A DNA stretch of 5,953 bases from Bacteroidota bacterium (GTDB lineage Bacteria > Bacteroidota > Bacteroidia > Chitinophagales > Chitinophagaceae). Positions 1 to 5,953 of the stretch are shown here, piece after piece. Location: assembly GCA_947463975.1 (NCBI GenBank), contig CANHUW010000105.1, forward strand, positions 1 through 5,953. Reading direction: 5' to 3'. How positions within the stretch are numbered: the stretch's first letter is position 1; every line of letters begins with the position of its first letter. The position numbers and the translations under genes were made by a program. The notes beneath the pieces are model-generated. The model searched no databases and had not been told where the DNA came from. It saw only the letters and a program-made list of their open reading frames with translations.

Positions 1-938
1 ATGACGCCAGGTTAGCCGCTGTAAATAATGGATTCCCTCATTTTATATTAGACATTAGGGACGAATTTGGAGATTTCGTGATTGAAAACTTCGTGGAAGA
101 ATACTTAGCAGGCCGAACCCCTAATCCCTGCGTAATGTGCAATACCCATATTAAATGGAGGGCATTATTAAAAAGAGCTGACGCCCTAGGATGTGATTTT
201 ATCGCCACAGGCCATTATGCCAAAGTGCGTCAACACACCAATGGTAGATATGTTATTTCTAAAGGATTAGATGAAACCAAAGACCAAAGTTATGTGCTAT
301 GGGGAGTGGATCAGGATTTATTAAGTAGAACCATTTTGCCTTTAGGAGGAATGCATAAAAAGGATATCAAGCAAATGGCTATAGACATGGGCTATCCTGA
401 ACTAGCTAAAAAAAGTGAGAGTTACGAGATTTGCTTTGTGCCAGATAATGATTACAGAGGATTTCTAAAAAGAAGAGTAGATGGATTAGAAGAAAGAGTG
501 AATGGAGGTTGGTTTGTAGACACCAAGGGAAAAAGATTAGGTAAACACAAGGGCTATCCTTTTTATACTATTGGTCAAAGAAAAGGACTAGAAATTGCAC
601 TAGGTAAACCAGCCTATGTTACTGCTATAGATCCAGTAAAAAATATTGTAGTGATTGGTGACGAAAATGATTTGGACCAAAACGATATGTTGGTAGCAAA
701 ATTAAACTGGATTAAATACGATCACTTAGAAGGACCAATGGATTTGATGGCAAAGATTAGGTATAAAGATAGCGGTGCTTTATGTACACTGTCTACAACC
801 GATATGGGCGTGCAAGCAAGATTTTACGAAAATGTAAAAAGTATTGCTCCTGGACAAAGTGCTGTATTCTATGAAGGGGATGATGTAGTTGCAGGTGGAA
901 TTATACAAAGTGGCATGTTAAGCCACTCTTTGCAATAG
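1..938 (+). CDS. mnmA: tRNA-specific 2-thiouridylase MnmA, 5'-truncated by the window edge
   Basis: MnmA puts sulfur on C2 of the wobble uridine (U34) of tRNAs for Lys, Glu and Gln in the cytoplasm, using ATP to adenylate the base. The frame is open from base 3, giving 311 residues to the TAG at 936-938. The GTG at 78 is only an internal Val codon, because clear MnmA sequence (DARLAAVNNGFPHF, then DIRDEFGDF) precedes it. Counting from base 3, visible motifs are GRTPNPCVMCN (residues 37-47), TGHYAKV (69-75), KDQSYVLWGVDQ (93-104), SYEICF (140-145) and YTIGQRKGLE (188-197), followed by the C-terminal beta-barrel ending in APGQSAVFYEGDDVVAGGII. Cys46 and Cys144 correspond to E. coli Cys102 and Cys199, the catalytic pair. 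The missing N-terminus, roughly 50-60 residues by family length, should hold the SGGVDSS PP-loop. The extra Cys43 makes a CxxC where E. coli has DxxC. The 3' end overlaps the convergent methyltransferase gene. Identification is very secure. Confidence 0.96.
   Translation, partial: DARLAAVNNGFPHFILDIRDEFGDFVIENFVEEYLAGRTPNPCVMCNTHIKWRALLKRADALGCDFIATGHYAKVRQHTNGRYVISKGLDETKDQSYVLWGVDQDLLSRTILPLGGMHKKDIKQMAIDMGYPELAKKSESYEICFVPDNDYRGFLKRRVDGLEERVNGGWFVDTKGKRLGKHKGYPFYTIGQRKGLEIALGKPAYVTAIDPVKNIVVIGDENDLDQNDMLVAKLNWIKYDHLEGPMDLMAKIRYKDSGALCTLSTTDMGVQARFYENVKSIAPGQSAVFYEGDDVVAGGIIQSGMLSHSLQ
918..938. other. Convergent 3' overlap of mnmA and the RNA methyltransferase gene
   Basis: The last seven codons of mnmA, including TAG at 936-938, lie on top of the last codons of the minus-strand gene, including its TAA at 920-918. 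Both reading frames are supported by recognisable protein up to near their ends (VVAGGII in MnmA; DTLFGALLQRV in the methyltransferase). There is therefore no intergenic space and no room for a dedicated terminator between the two genes; transcripts must overlap at their 3' ends. Confidence 0.85.
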
Positions 939-1916
939 TGCTCCAAACAAAGTATCTGCTTTTTGTGTATAGCCTTTAAAATAGGCTTGCTCTATCAATT
1001 TGAATTTTCCAGAAGTAATTAATGCATTCACTTGATGTTCGTTTTCTATTCCATAAACAGAACAAGTGGCGTATAAAAAATAACCCCCAATTGCAACAGT
1101 GGGAATTAAATTAGTTACAATCTTAGATTGTAATTGTTTGTACTTCTCTAATTGTGCATGATTAAAAAACGCTAACTGCTCTGGTGTTCTACCCCATGTT
1201 CCACTTCCCGAACAAGGAACATCCGCAAAAACAACATCAAATTGTTTTTTTATATCGAAGGGCATGGTCAAATCTATTTCTTGTATACTAGCTGGTCTAA
1301 TACCTGCTTCTTGTAATCTCTTATCAGCATTGATTAAAATAGAAGACCTAATATCTGAGATATGAATATTGATATTGGATAAATGATCAAACAATAATAT
1401 CGTTTTGCCACCACTTGCAGCACATGCATCCCAAACCATCATAGGCTTGCCTTCTTTGGTGGGAATAAGTTTTAATAAACTCGCGATAGCCTGAGAACTA
1501 AGATCTTGAATAACTACTTCTTTGTTAATGTCTAACACTTCTTGTATAGCAGTTGTGTTTACAAAAGATAGCGCGTCTTCTCCCATCTCTTCAAATTCAA
1601 TGGCAGATGCTTTTAATTTAGCCAAGACTGTATCTCTTTGCCAAGGTCTTATTCTTACAAATAATAATGGTTGTTCTTTATGAGAAGCAATGAAAATATT
1701 TTTTTCAATTGCATCAGAAATTAGATCTGTTAATGGGAAACTATTGGCAATATTTCTAAAATGCGCGTAACAAAGTGCAGCAATATTTTTTCTATCCTTA
1801 CTGCCATGTTTTTTATTCGCCGCAAAATACTTCTTCAAATAATTCGCTAAGGGCTCTGAACCATTGTAAGCACTGATTAAATTATCTGCGATATTTTGAT
1901 GTACTGCAAAATGCAT
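918..1916 (-). CDS. RsmB/NOP-family SAM-dependent RNA m5C methyltransferase
   Basis: Predicted to methylate C5 of a cytosine in RNA, most likely rRNA, using S-adenosylmethionine. The 332-residue protein has a short N-terminal region with the family's basic motif (NKKHGSKDRKNIAALCYAHFR, about 34-54), then QDLSSQ (137-142), SAM-binding motif I (VWDACAASGGKT, 161-172), an acidic ribose-binding strand (HISDIR, 185-190), motif IV ADVPCSGSGTWGRTPE (231-246) and motif VI LYATCSV (281-287). By family knowledge Cys285 (TC motif) is the nucleophile and Cys235 (PC motif) helps release the product. Both are present, so it should be active. It is shorter than E. coli RsmB (429 residues), mainly at the N-terminus, where the NusB-like domain is reduced or absent. 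The target (16S C967 as for RsmB, C1407 as for RsmF, or another) cannot be read from the sequence, so no symbol is given. The ATG overlaps the sucB stop by one base with no clear Shine-Dalgarno, suggesting coupled translation. Confidence 0.92.
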   Translation of the reverse strand: MHFAVHQNIADNLISAYNGSEPLANYLKKYFAANKKHGSKDRKNIAALCYAHFRNIANSFPLTDLISDAIEKNIFIASHKEQPLLFVRIRPWQRDTVLAKLKASAIEFEEMGEDALSFVNTTAIQEVLDINKEVVIQDLSSQAIASLLKLIPTKEGKPMMVWDACAASGGKTILLFDHLSNINIHISDIRSSILINADKRLQEAGIRPASIQEIDLTMPFDIKKQFDVVFADVPCSGSGTWGRTPEQLAFFNHAQLEKYKQLQSKIVTNLIPTVAIGGYFLYATCSVYGIENEHQVNALITSGKFKLIEQAYFKGYTQKADTLFGALLQRVA

Positions 1917-1918
1917 TA
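1914..1918 (-). promoter_or_regulatory. TAATG stop/start overlap of sucB and the RNA methyltransferase gene
   Basis: On the minus strand the sucB stop TAA (1918-1916) and the methyltransferase start ATG (1916-1914) share one A. No Shine-Dalgarno-like run is evident in the preceding 20 bases. The arrangement is typical of termination-reinitiation, so methyltransferase synthesis may depend on translation of sucB. The geometry is directly seen; the coupling is inferred. Confidence 0.7.
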
Positions 1919-3136
1919 CAGTTCTAATAAACTTGCTACTGGATCTTTTCCGATTAATAATAATTCAGGACGCTCTAATAATTCTTTTACTCTTACCAAG
2001 AATCCAACGCTCTCTCTACCATCAATAATACGGTGATCATAGCTTAATGCTAAATACATCATTGGTAAAATTTTCACTTCACCATTGACCGCCATCGGAC
2101 GATCTTGAATTTTATGCATTCCTAAAATAGCAGACTGAGGTATATTGATAATGGGCGTACTCATTAAACTTCCAAATACACCACCATTGGTGATAGTGAA
2201 TGTACCACCCGTTAATTCTTCTGCTGTTAATTTACTATCTCTTGCTTTTCCTGCTAATTCTATTACTTTCTTTTCAATACCTGCCATGCTTAAGCTCTCC
2301 ACATTTCTAATTACTGGAACAGTTAGACCTCTTGGTGTACTTACAGCAATACTGATATCTGCATAATCATGATACAATAATTGATCTCCATCTATAAAGG
2401 CATTTACAGAAGGCCATTCAGTTAATGCAATTGCACAAGCTTTTGCGAAGAAACTCATAAAGCCAAGGTTTACACCATGTGCTTCTTTGAATTTGTCTTT
2501 GAATTGCTTTCTTGTATTCATAATGGGTGTCATGTCTACTTCATTGAAAGTAGTTAACATGGCTGTTGTATTCTTTGCCTCTACTAATCTTCTGCTAATG
2601 GTCTTTCTTAAATTACTCATCTTCTCTGGACGCACATTGCGAGAAAACAAGTCTTGACCAGGGAATGCAGTTTTACCAGGATTGTTTAATGCATCTAATA
2701 CATCTACCTTGGTAATCTTACCAGCATAACCAGATGGTTTTATTTGTGCAGTATCAACTTTCTTATCTGCAATAATAGCTGCTGCTACTGGAGTTGTTTT
2801 TATGTTGTTTGGAACAGCTGTTACTGGTGCTGCACTGGTTGGTGCTGCAGGAGCTGCTGCCTTTGGCGCTTCAGCTGGCTTTTCAGCAGCTGCCGGCTTT
2901 GGAGCGGTCTCGTCAATATCTGCTAATATATCTCCAATTAGAATACTATCGCCTTCTTTAGCTTTATGCACTAACACACCTGCTTGTTCAGCATTCACTT
3001 CAAAAGTGGCTTTCTCACTTTCTAATTCTGCAATCACTTCATCACGATCCACCCACTCGCCTTCTTTCTTTGTCCATTTTAACAAAGTAACTTCTGTGAT
3101 AGACTCTCCTACTGTTGGTACTTTAATAGAAATCAT
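1916..3136 (-). CDS. sucB: Dihydrolipoyllysine-residue succinyltransferase, E2 of 2-oxoglutarate dehydrogenase
   Basis: E2 core of the 2-oxoglutarate dehydrogenase complex: it accepts the succinyl group from E1 on a lipoyl-lysine and passes it to CoA, giving succinyl-CoA in the TCA cycle. The 406 residues show one lipoyl domain (about 2-76) with lipoylated Lys42 in ESEKATFEV, an Ala/Pro/Lys/Glu-rich flexible linker (about 78-108), a peripheral-subunit-binding domain (about 114-151, ending PSGYAGKITKVDVLDAL) and the catalytic domain (about 172-406). The active-site motif SYDHRIIDG holds His368 and Asp372. Very close agreement with E. coli SucB around NTTAMLTTFNEVDMTPIM, GVNLGFMSFF and GGVFGSLMSTPIIN separates it from pyruvate (AceF) and branched-chain E2s. 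The sequence has INIPQSAILG where E. coli has INPPQSAILG. Translation starts at ATG 3136, 10 bases after the sucA stop. The spacer is A/T-only apart from its last base and has no purine-rich ribosome site, as is common in Bacteroidota. Function is secure. Confidence 0.97.
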   Translation of the reverse strand: MISIKVPTVGESITEVTLLKWTKKEGEWVDRDEVIAELESEKATFEVNAEQAGVLVHKAKEGDSILIGDILADIDETAPKPAAAEKPAEAPKAAAPAAPTSAAPVTAVPNNIKTTPVAAAIIADKKVDTAQIKPSGYAGKITKVDVLDALNNPGKTAFPGQDLFSRNVRPEKMSNLRKTISRRLVEAKNTTAMLTTFNEVDMTPIMNTRKQFKDKFKEAHGVNLGFMSFFAKACAIALTEWPSVNAFIDGDQLLYHDYADISIAVSTPRGLTVPVIRNVESLSMAGIEKKVIELAGKARDSKLTAEELTGGTFTITNGGVFGSLMSTPIINIPQSAILGMHKIQDRPMAVNGEVKILPMMYLALSYDHRIIDGRESVGFLVRVKELLERPELLLIGKDPVASLLEL

Positions 3137-3146
3137 GATTATTTAT

Positions 3147-5900
3147 TTAAATAGCAAAAGCTGTTGTGATAATTTCGTTTTGTTCTTTAGCGTGTACTTT
3201 AGAATAGCCAGTTGCTGTTGAAGCACTTGCTTGTCTGCTGATCACACCGTATTTAATAGATTTTAAATTCATTTGTAAGAATCCTGCTGCACCCATATTC
3301 AATGGTTCTTCTTGAACCCAGAACCAAACTGCTTTACCATACTTCTGATGAATTGCAGCAATTTGTTGTACAGGCAATGGATGTATTTGCTCTAATCTTA
3401 CAATCGCAATATCTTGTCTATTATCTGCTTTTTGTTTCTCCATTAATTCATAAGAGATTTTTCCAGAGCAGAATAATACTTTCTTCACTTGAGTTGGATC
3501 TTTCACAAATGCATCGTCTATTACTTCTTTAAATCCACCTTGACTTAGTTCATTGATATCACTAAATGTCCATGGGCTTCTTAAATTCGCTTTAGGAGAG
3601 AAATTAATCATTGGCTTTCTGAAGTTCCAAGTTAATTGTCTTCTCAACGCATGGAATAAATTAGCAGCAGTAGTGATGTTGGTTACAATCATATTATGCT
3701 CTGCACACAATTGTAAATATCTTTCTAATCTAGCACTACTATGTTCTGGACCTTGTCCTTCGTATCCGTGAGGCAATAACATGACTACCCCATTTTGTCT
3801 TTGCCATTTTTGTTCTCCCGCTGCAATAAATTGGTCAATAATAGTTTGTGCACCATTCGAGAAATCACCAAACTGTGCTTCCCAAATAACCAATGCATCG
3901 GCATTCGCTAAAGCATATCCATATTCAAATCCTAAAACTCCATATTCACTCAACAATGAATTGTAAATTCTAAAGGGTTGTTGTCCTTGTTTAACCTGAT
4001 CTAATCTGTTGTATTGTTGGTTGGTATTTTCATCTACTAAAACCGCATGTCTATGGCTAAATGTACCACGCTTCACATCCTGACCACTCATTCTAACAGA
4101 TTTGCCTTCTGCTAATAAAGTTGCATATGCCATTAATTCACCTGTAGCCCAATCAATTTTATTTTCAGTTTCGAATAATTTAATTTTCTCTTGAATTAGT
4201 TTCTCCACTTTTTTCAATGGCGTAAAATTTGCTGGCCATTGCATGAGTGCATCAAAAATATTTTTTGCATCTTCTGCTTTGATGGCAGTAGACGGAGATT
4301 TTGTAAAATCTTCCGCAGTAGCTTTACGCATATTTTCCCAAGCTTCTTCAGGTGCTTGTGGTTTATAGGGTAATGGGTTTTGTTTTACTTCATCTAATCT
4401 TGCTTGTAAATCAGACCAAAACTTTTTCTCCATATCCTTTGCCAAATCTTGCGCACTTGCCTCGCCATGAGTTAACAAGAATTCTGCATAAGTCTCTCTT
4501 GGATTCTTATGCTTCTCGATTAAGCTATATAATTGTGGCTGCGTATACTTTGGATCGTCTCCTTCGTTATGGCCATGTTTTCTATAACAAACCATATCAA
4601 TGAAGATATCACTTTGGAATGCTTGTCTATATCTTGTTGCAATTTCTGCAGCTTTAACTACCGCTTCTGCATCATCACCATTTACATGTAATACCGGTGC
4701 TTGAACCATGGCTGCAATAGAAGTACAATAGTTCGCACTTCTTGCATCATCAAAATCTGTGGTGAAACCAATTTGGTTGTTGATCACAAAGTGCATTGTA
4801 CCACCTGTCTTATAGCCATTTAAATTACACATTTGTAAAACCTCATATACAATACCTTGCCCAGCAACAGAAGCATCTCCATGAATTAAGATAGGTAATA
4901 CTTTCGTAACATCTGAATTATACAAGATATCACTCTTCGCTCTTGCAAAACCTAATACCACCGGATCTACAGCCTCTAAGTGAGAAGGGTTCGGCATTAA
5001 TTTCAAATGCACTTTGTTTTTACGAGGTGTTTCTATTTCAGAGCTAAAACCCATATGATACTTCACATCACCACTACCCATGGTTTGATCCATCACGGCA
5101 GTTCCTTCAAACTCGCTAAAAATTTGTTCATAGGTCTTACCCATGATATTGGCTAGAATATTTAATCTTCCTCTATGTGCCATTCCAATAATCACTTCTT
5201 TCACTCCGCTATCACTTGCTGTATTGATGATCGCATCTAAAGCTGCAATAGTTGTTTCACCACCTTCTAAAGAAAATCTTTTTTGGCCGATGTATTTGGT
5301 GTGTAAGAACTTTTCAAAAATTACCCCTTGATTTAATTTCTCTAAAATATTTTTCTTTTGATCTATTGAAATGGGTTTAGAAAAATTATTTTCCATCTCA
5401 TTGGTCAAGAAGTCAACTCTTTTTTGATCAGAGATATATTTAAACTCTATACCCACATTGTGTGCATAGGTTTTTTGTAAATGTGCTAATATATTTTTCA
5501 AGCTAGTTGATCCAAGTCCAATAATAGAACCAACATTAAATGTCTTGTCTAGATCGGCATCTGTTAAACCAAAAAATGCTAAATCTAAATTTGCACCTCT
5601 ATCCTTTCTTGTTCTGATTGGATTAGTAGTAGCAATTAAATGTCCTTTATTTCTGTAGCCAAGAATTAATCTATATACTTTAATTTCGTTCGCCCAATCT
5701 GCATTAGATGAAGCAATTGGATTTGGACTTGCAGATGTTGTTGCAACAGTGGCAACCAAACCGTTTTGCATGGCAAAATCAAAACCTTCAAAAAACTTTT
5801 TTAAATCAGGATCAACTGAATTTGCATCATTTAAAAACTGTTGATACATTCCTTCTATAAAAGAGGGATGTGAGTTGGTGATATAGGAGAAATCCTTCAT
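3147..5900 (-). CDS. sucA: 2-oxoglutarate dehydrogenase E1 component (ThDP-dependent)
   Basis: E1 decarboxylates 2-oxoglutarate on thiamine diphosphate and reductively succinylates the lipoyl group of SucB. The 917 residues (E. coli 933) begin with the E2-binding N-terminal segment (SFIEGMYQQFLNDANSVDPDLKKFFEGF, about 13-40). Next come the substrate/ThDP motifs GMAHRGRLN (239-247, His242), KYHMGFSS (280-287, His282), NPSHLEAVDP (304-313), the ThDP/Mg signature GDASVAGQG to NNQ (341-376) and YRKHGHNEGDDP (439-450). The transketolase-like pyrimidine-binding domain has GTFSHRHAVLVDE (612-624), EAQFGDF (674-680, Glu674) and HGYEGQGPEHSSARLER (711-727). The C-terminal domain has QEEPLNMGA (863-871). 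The frame can be extended 13 codons to a TTG at 5939, but the ATG at 5900 is chosen. It has a good Shine-Dalgarno (GAAAGGA, 7-base spacing), and the extension (RTRIPKFRKDNK) is unlike the family and would translate the ribosome site. It is the first gene of the sucA-sucB-methyltransferase run. Confidence 0.97.
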   Translation of the reverse strand: MKDFSYITNSHPSFIEGMYQQFLNDANSVDPDLKKFFEGFDFAMQNGLVATVATTSASPNPIASSNADWANEIKVYRLILGYRNKGHLIATTNPIRTRKDRGANLDLAFFGLTDADLDKTFNVGSIIGLGSTSLKNILAHLQKTYAHNVGIEFKYISDQKRVDFLTNEMENNFSKPISIDQKKNILEKLNQGVIFEKFLHTKYIGQKRFSLEGGETTIAALDAIINTASDSGVKEVIIGMAHRGRLNILANIMGKTYEQIFSEFEGTAVMDQTMGSGDVKYHMGFSSEIETPRKNKVHLKLMPNPSHLEAVDPVVLGFARAKSDILYNSDVTKVLPILIHGDASVAGQGIVYEVLQMCNLNGYKTGGTMHFVINNQIGFTTDFDDARSANYCTSIAAMVQAPVLHVNGDDAEAVVKAAEIATRYRQAFQSDIFIDMVCYRKHGHNEGDDPKYTQPQLYSLIEKHKNPRETYAEFLLTHGEASAQDLAKDMEKKFWSDLQARLDEVKQNPLPYKPQAPEEAWENMRKATAEDFTKSPSTAIKAEDAKNIFDALMQWPANFTPLKKVEKLIQEKIKLFETENKIDWATGELMAYATLLAEGKSVRMSGQDVKRGTFSHRHAVLVDENTNQQYNRLDQVKQGQQPFRIYNSLLSEYGVLGFEYGYALANADALVIWEAQFGDFSNGAQTIIDQFIAAGEQKWQRQNGVVMLLPHGYEGQGPEHSSARLERYLQLCAEHNMIVTNITTAANLFHALRRQLTWNFRKPMINFSPKANLRSPWTFSDINELSQGGFKEVIDDAFVKDPTQVKKVLFCSGKISYELMEKQKADNRQDIAIVRLEQIHPLPVQQIAAIHQKYGKAVWFWVQEEPLNMGAAGFLQMNLKSIKYGVISRQASASTATGYSKVHAKEQNEIITTAFAI

Positions 5901-5907
5901 TTTGTTA

Positions 5908-5914
5908 TCCTTTC
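5908..5914 (-). promoter_or_regulatory. Shine-Dalgarno site deciding the sucA start
   Basis: Read on the minus strand this is GAAAGGA, ending 7 bases before the ATG at 5900-5898. It is the only clear purine-rich ribosome site at the three minus-strand starts; sucB and the methyltransferase have none. It supports the ATG at 5900 over the in-frame TTG at 5939. Confidence 0.7.
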
Positions 5915-5936
5915 TAAATTTGGGAATACGAGTTCG

Positions 5937-5944
5937 CAAATATC
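5937..5944 (-). promoter_or_regulatory. Possible Bacteroidota-type -7 promoter element for sucA
   Basis: On the minus strand the bases read GATATTTG, matching five of the six fixed positions of the Bacteroidota -7 consensus TAnnTTTG (the first T is G). It lies 36 bases upstream of the sucA ATG, which would give a leader of about 30 bases. The partner -33 element would fall beyond the right window edge, so it cannot be checked. A short degenerate motif in AT-rich DNA can occur by chance. Confidence 0.3.
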
Positions 5945-5953
5945 GGTTTAAAA

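Noticed and set aside
78..80. GTG as the start of mnmA
   Set aside because: The 25 codons before it are open and encode typical MnmA sequence leading into DIRDEFGDF, so the gene begins outside the window and this is an internal Val codon.
971..987. Inverted repeat AGCCT...AGGCT with a 7-base A/T loop just downstream of mnmA, considered as a terminator
   Set aside because: The stem is only 5 base pairs, no T-run follows on the plus strand, and it lies within conserved-frame coding sequence of the methyltransferase gene. It is most likely chance.
2145..2366. 73-codon plus-strand open frame inside sucB
   Set aside because: It is antisense to the conserved catalytic domain of SucB and has no family-like sequence; it is a shadow frame.
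2830..2904. Possible repeat array in the GCT/GCA-rich part of sucB
   Set aside because: It encodes the Ala/Pro/Lys interdomain linker that follows the lipoyl domain in E2 proteins; the similar codons follow from composition and there is no regular repeat unit.
2802..3221. 139-codon plus-strand open frame rich in Ala, Gly and Ser
   Set aside because: It lies antisense to the sucB lipoyl domain and Ala/Pro-rich linker. The low-complexity composition is the mirror of GCN-rich codons, with no recognisable domain and no ribosome site.
3302..3966. Several 60-76 codon plus-strand open frames opposite the 3' part of sucA
   Set aside because: They all lie on the opposite strand of highly conserved SucA sequence, with no recognisable protein features or start signals.
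4352..5331. Plus-strand frames of 83 and 62 codons opposite the middle of sucA
   Set aside because: They are antisense to SucA ThDP-binding and linker regions and contain nothing resembling a known protein; such frames are expected opposite a long gene.

Overview
This window is an ordinary-looking stretch of housekeeping chromosome, AT-rich, with essentially no non-coding space. The protein sequences suggest Bacteroidota, and the SucA N-terminus and lineage-style motifs (GSGTW-x-RTPE in the RNA methyltransferase, NPCVMCN in MnmA) fit a Chitinophagaceae-like member. That placement is from memory of the families and is only moderately certain.

Layout: on the plus strand, bases 1-938 carry the 3' part of mnmA (tRNA 2-thiouridine synthase), whose start lies to the left of the window. 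On the minus strand, read from right to left, three tightly packed genes follow each other: sucA (2-oxoglutarate dehydrogenase E1, from 5900 to 3147), sucB (dihydrolipoamide succinyltransferase E2, 3136 to 1916) and an RsmB/NOP-family RNA m5C methyltransferase (1916 to 918). The sucA-sucB gap is 10 bases. sucB and the methyltransferase share one base in a TAATG stop/start. The methyltransferase and mnmA converge and overlap by 21 bases.

How the genes work together: SucA and SucB are two of the three parts of the 2-oxoglutarate dehydrogenase complex of the TCA cycle. E1 decarboxylates 2-oxoglutarate on ThDP and E2 carries the succinyl group on a lipoyl-lysine to CoA. The third part (E3, lipoamide dehydrogenase) is not in the window. 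The methyltransferase is probably co-transcribed with sucAB and may be translationally coupled to sucB, which would link an RNA-modification gene to TCA-cycle expression. mnmA is a separate transcription unit that also concerns RNA modification.

No mobile element, CRISPR array, RNA gene or convincing intrinsic terminator was seen. All key catalytic residues that can be checked are present. I found no evidence of a new biological system; the points worth a second look are the gene junctions, the sucA start and a few family-level residue variations.
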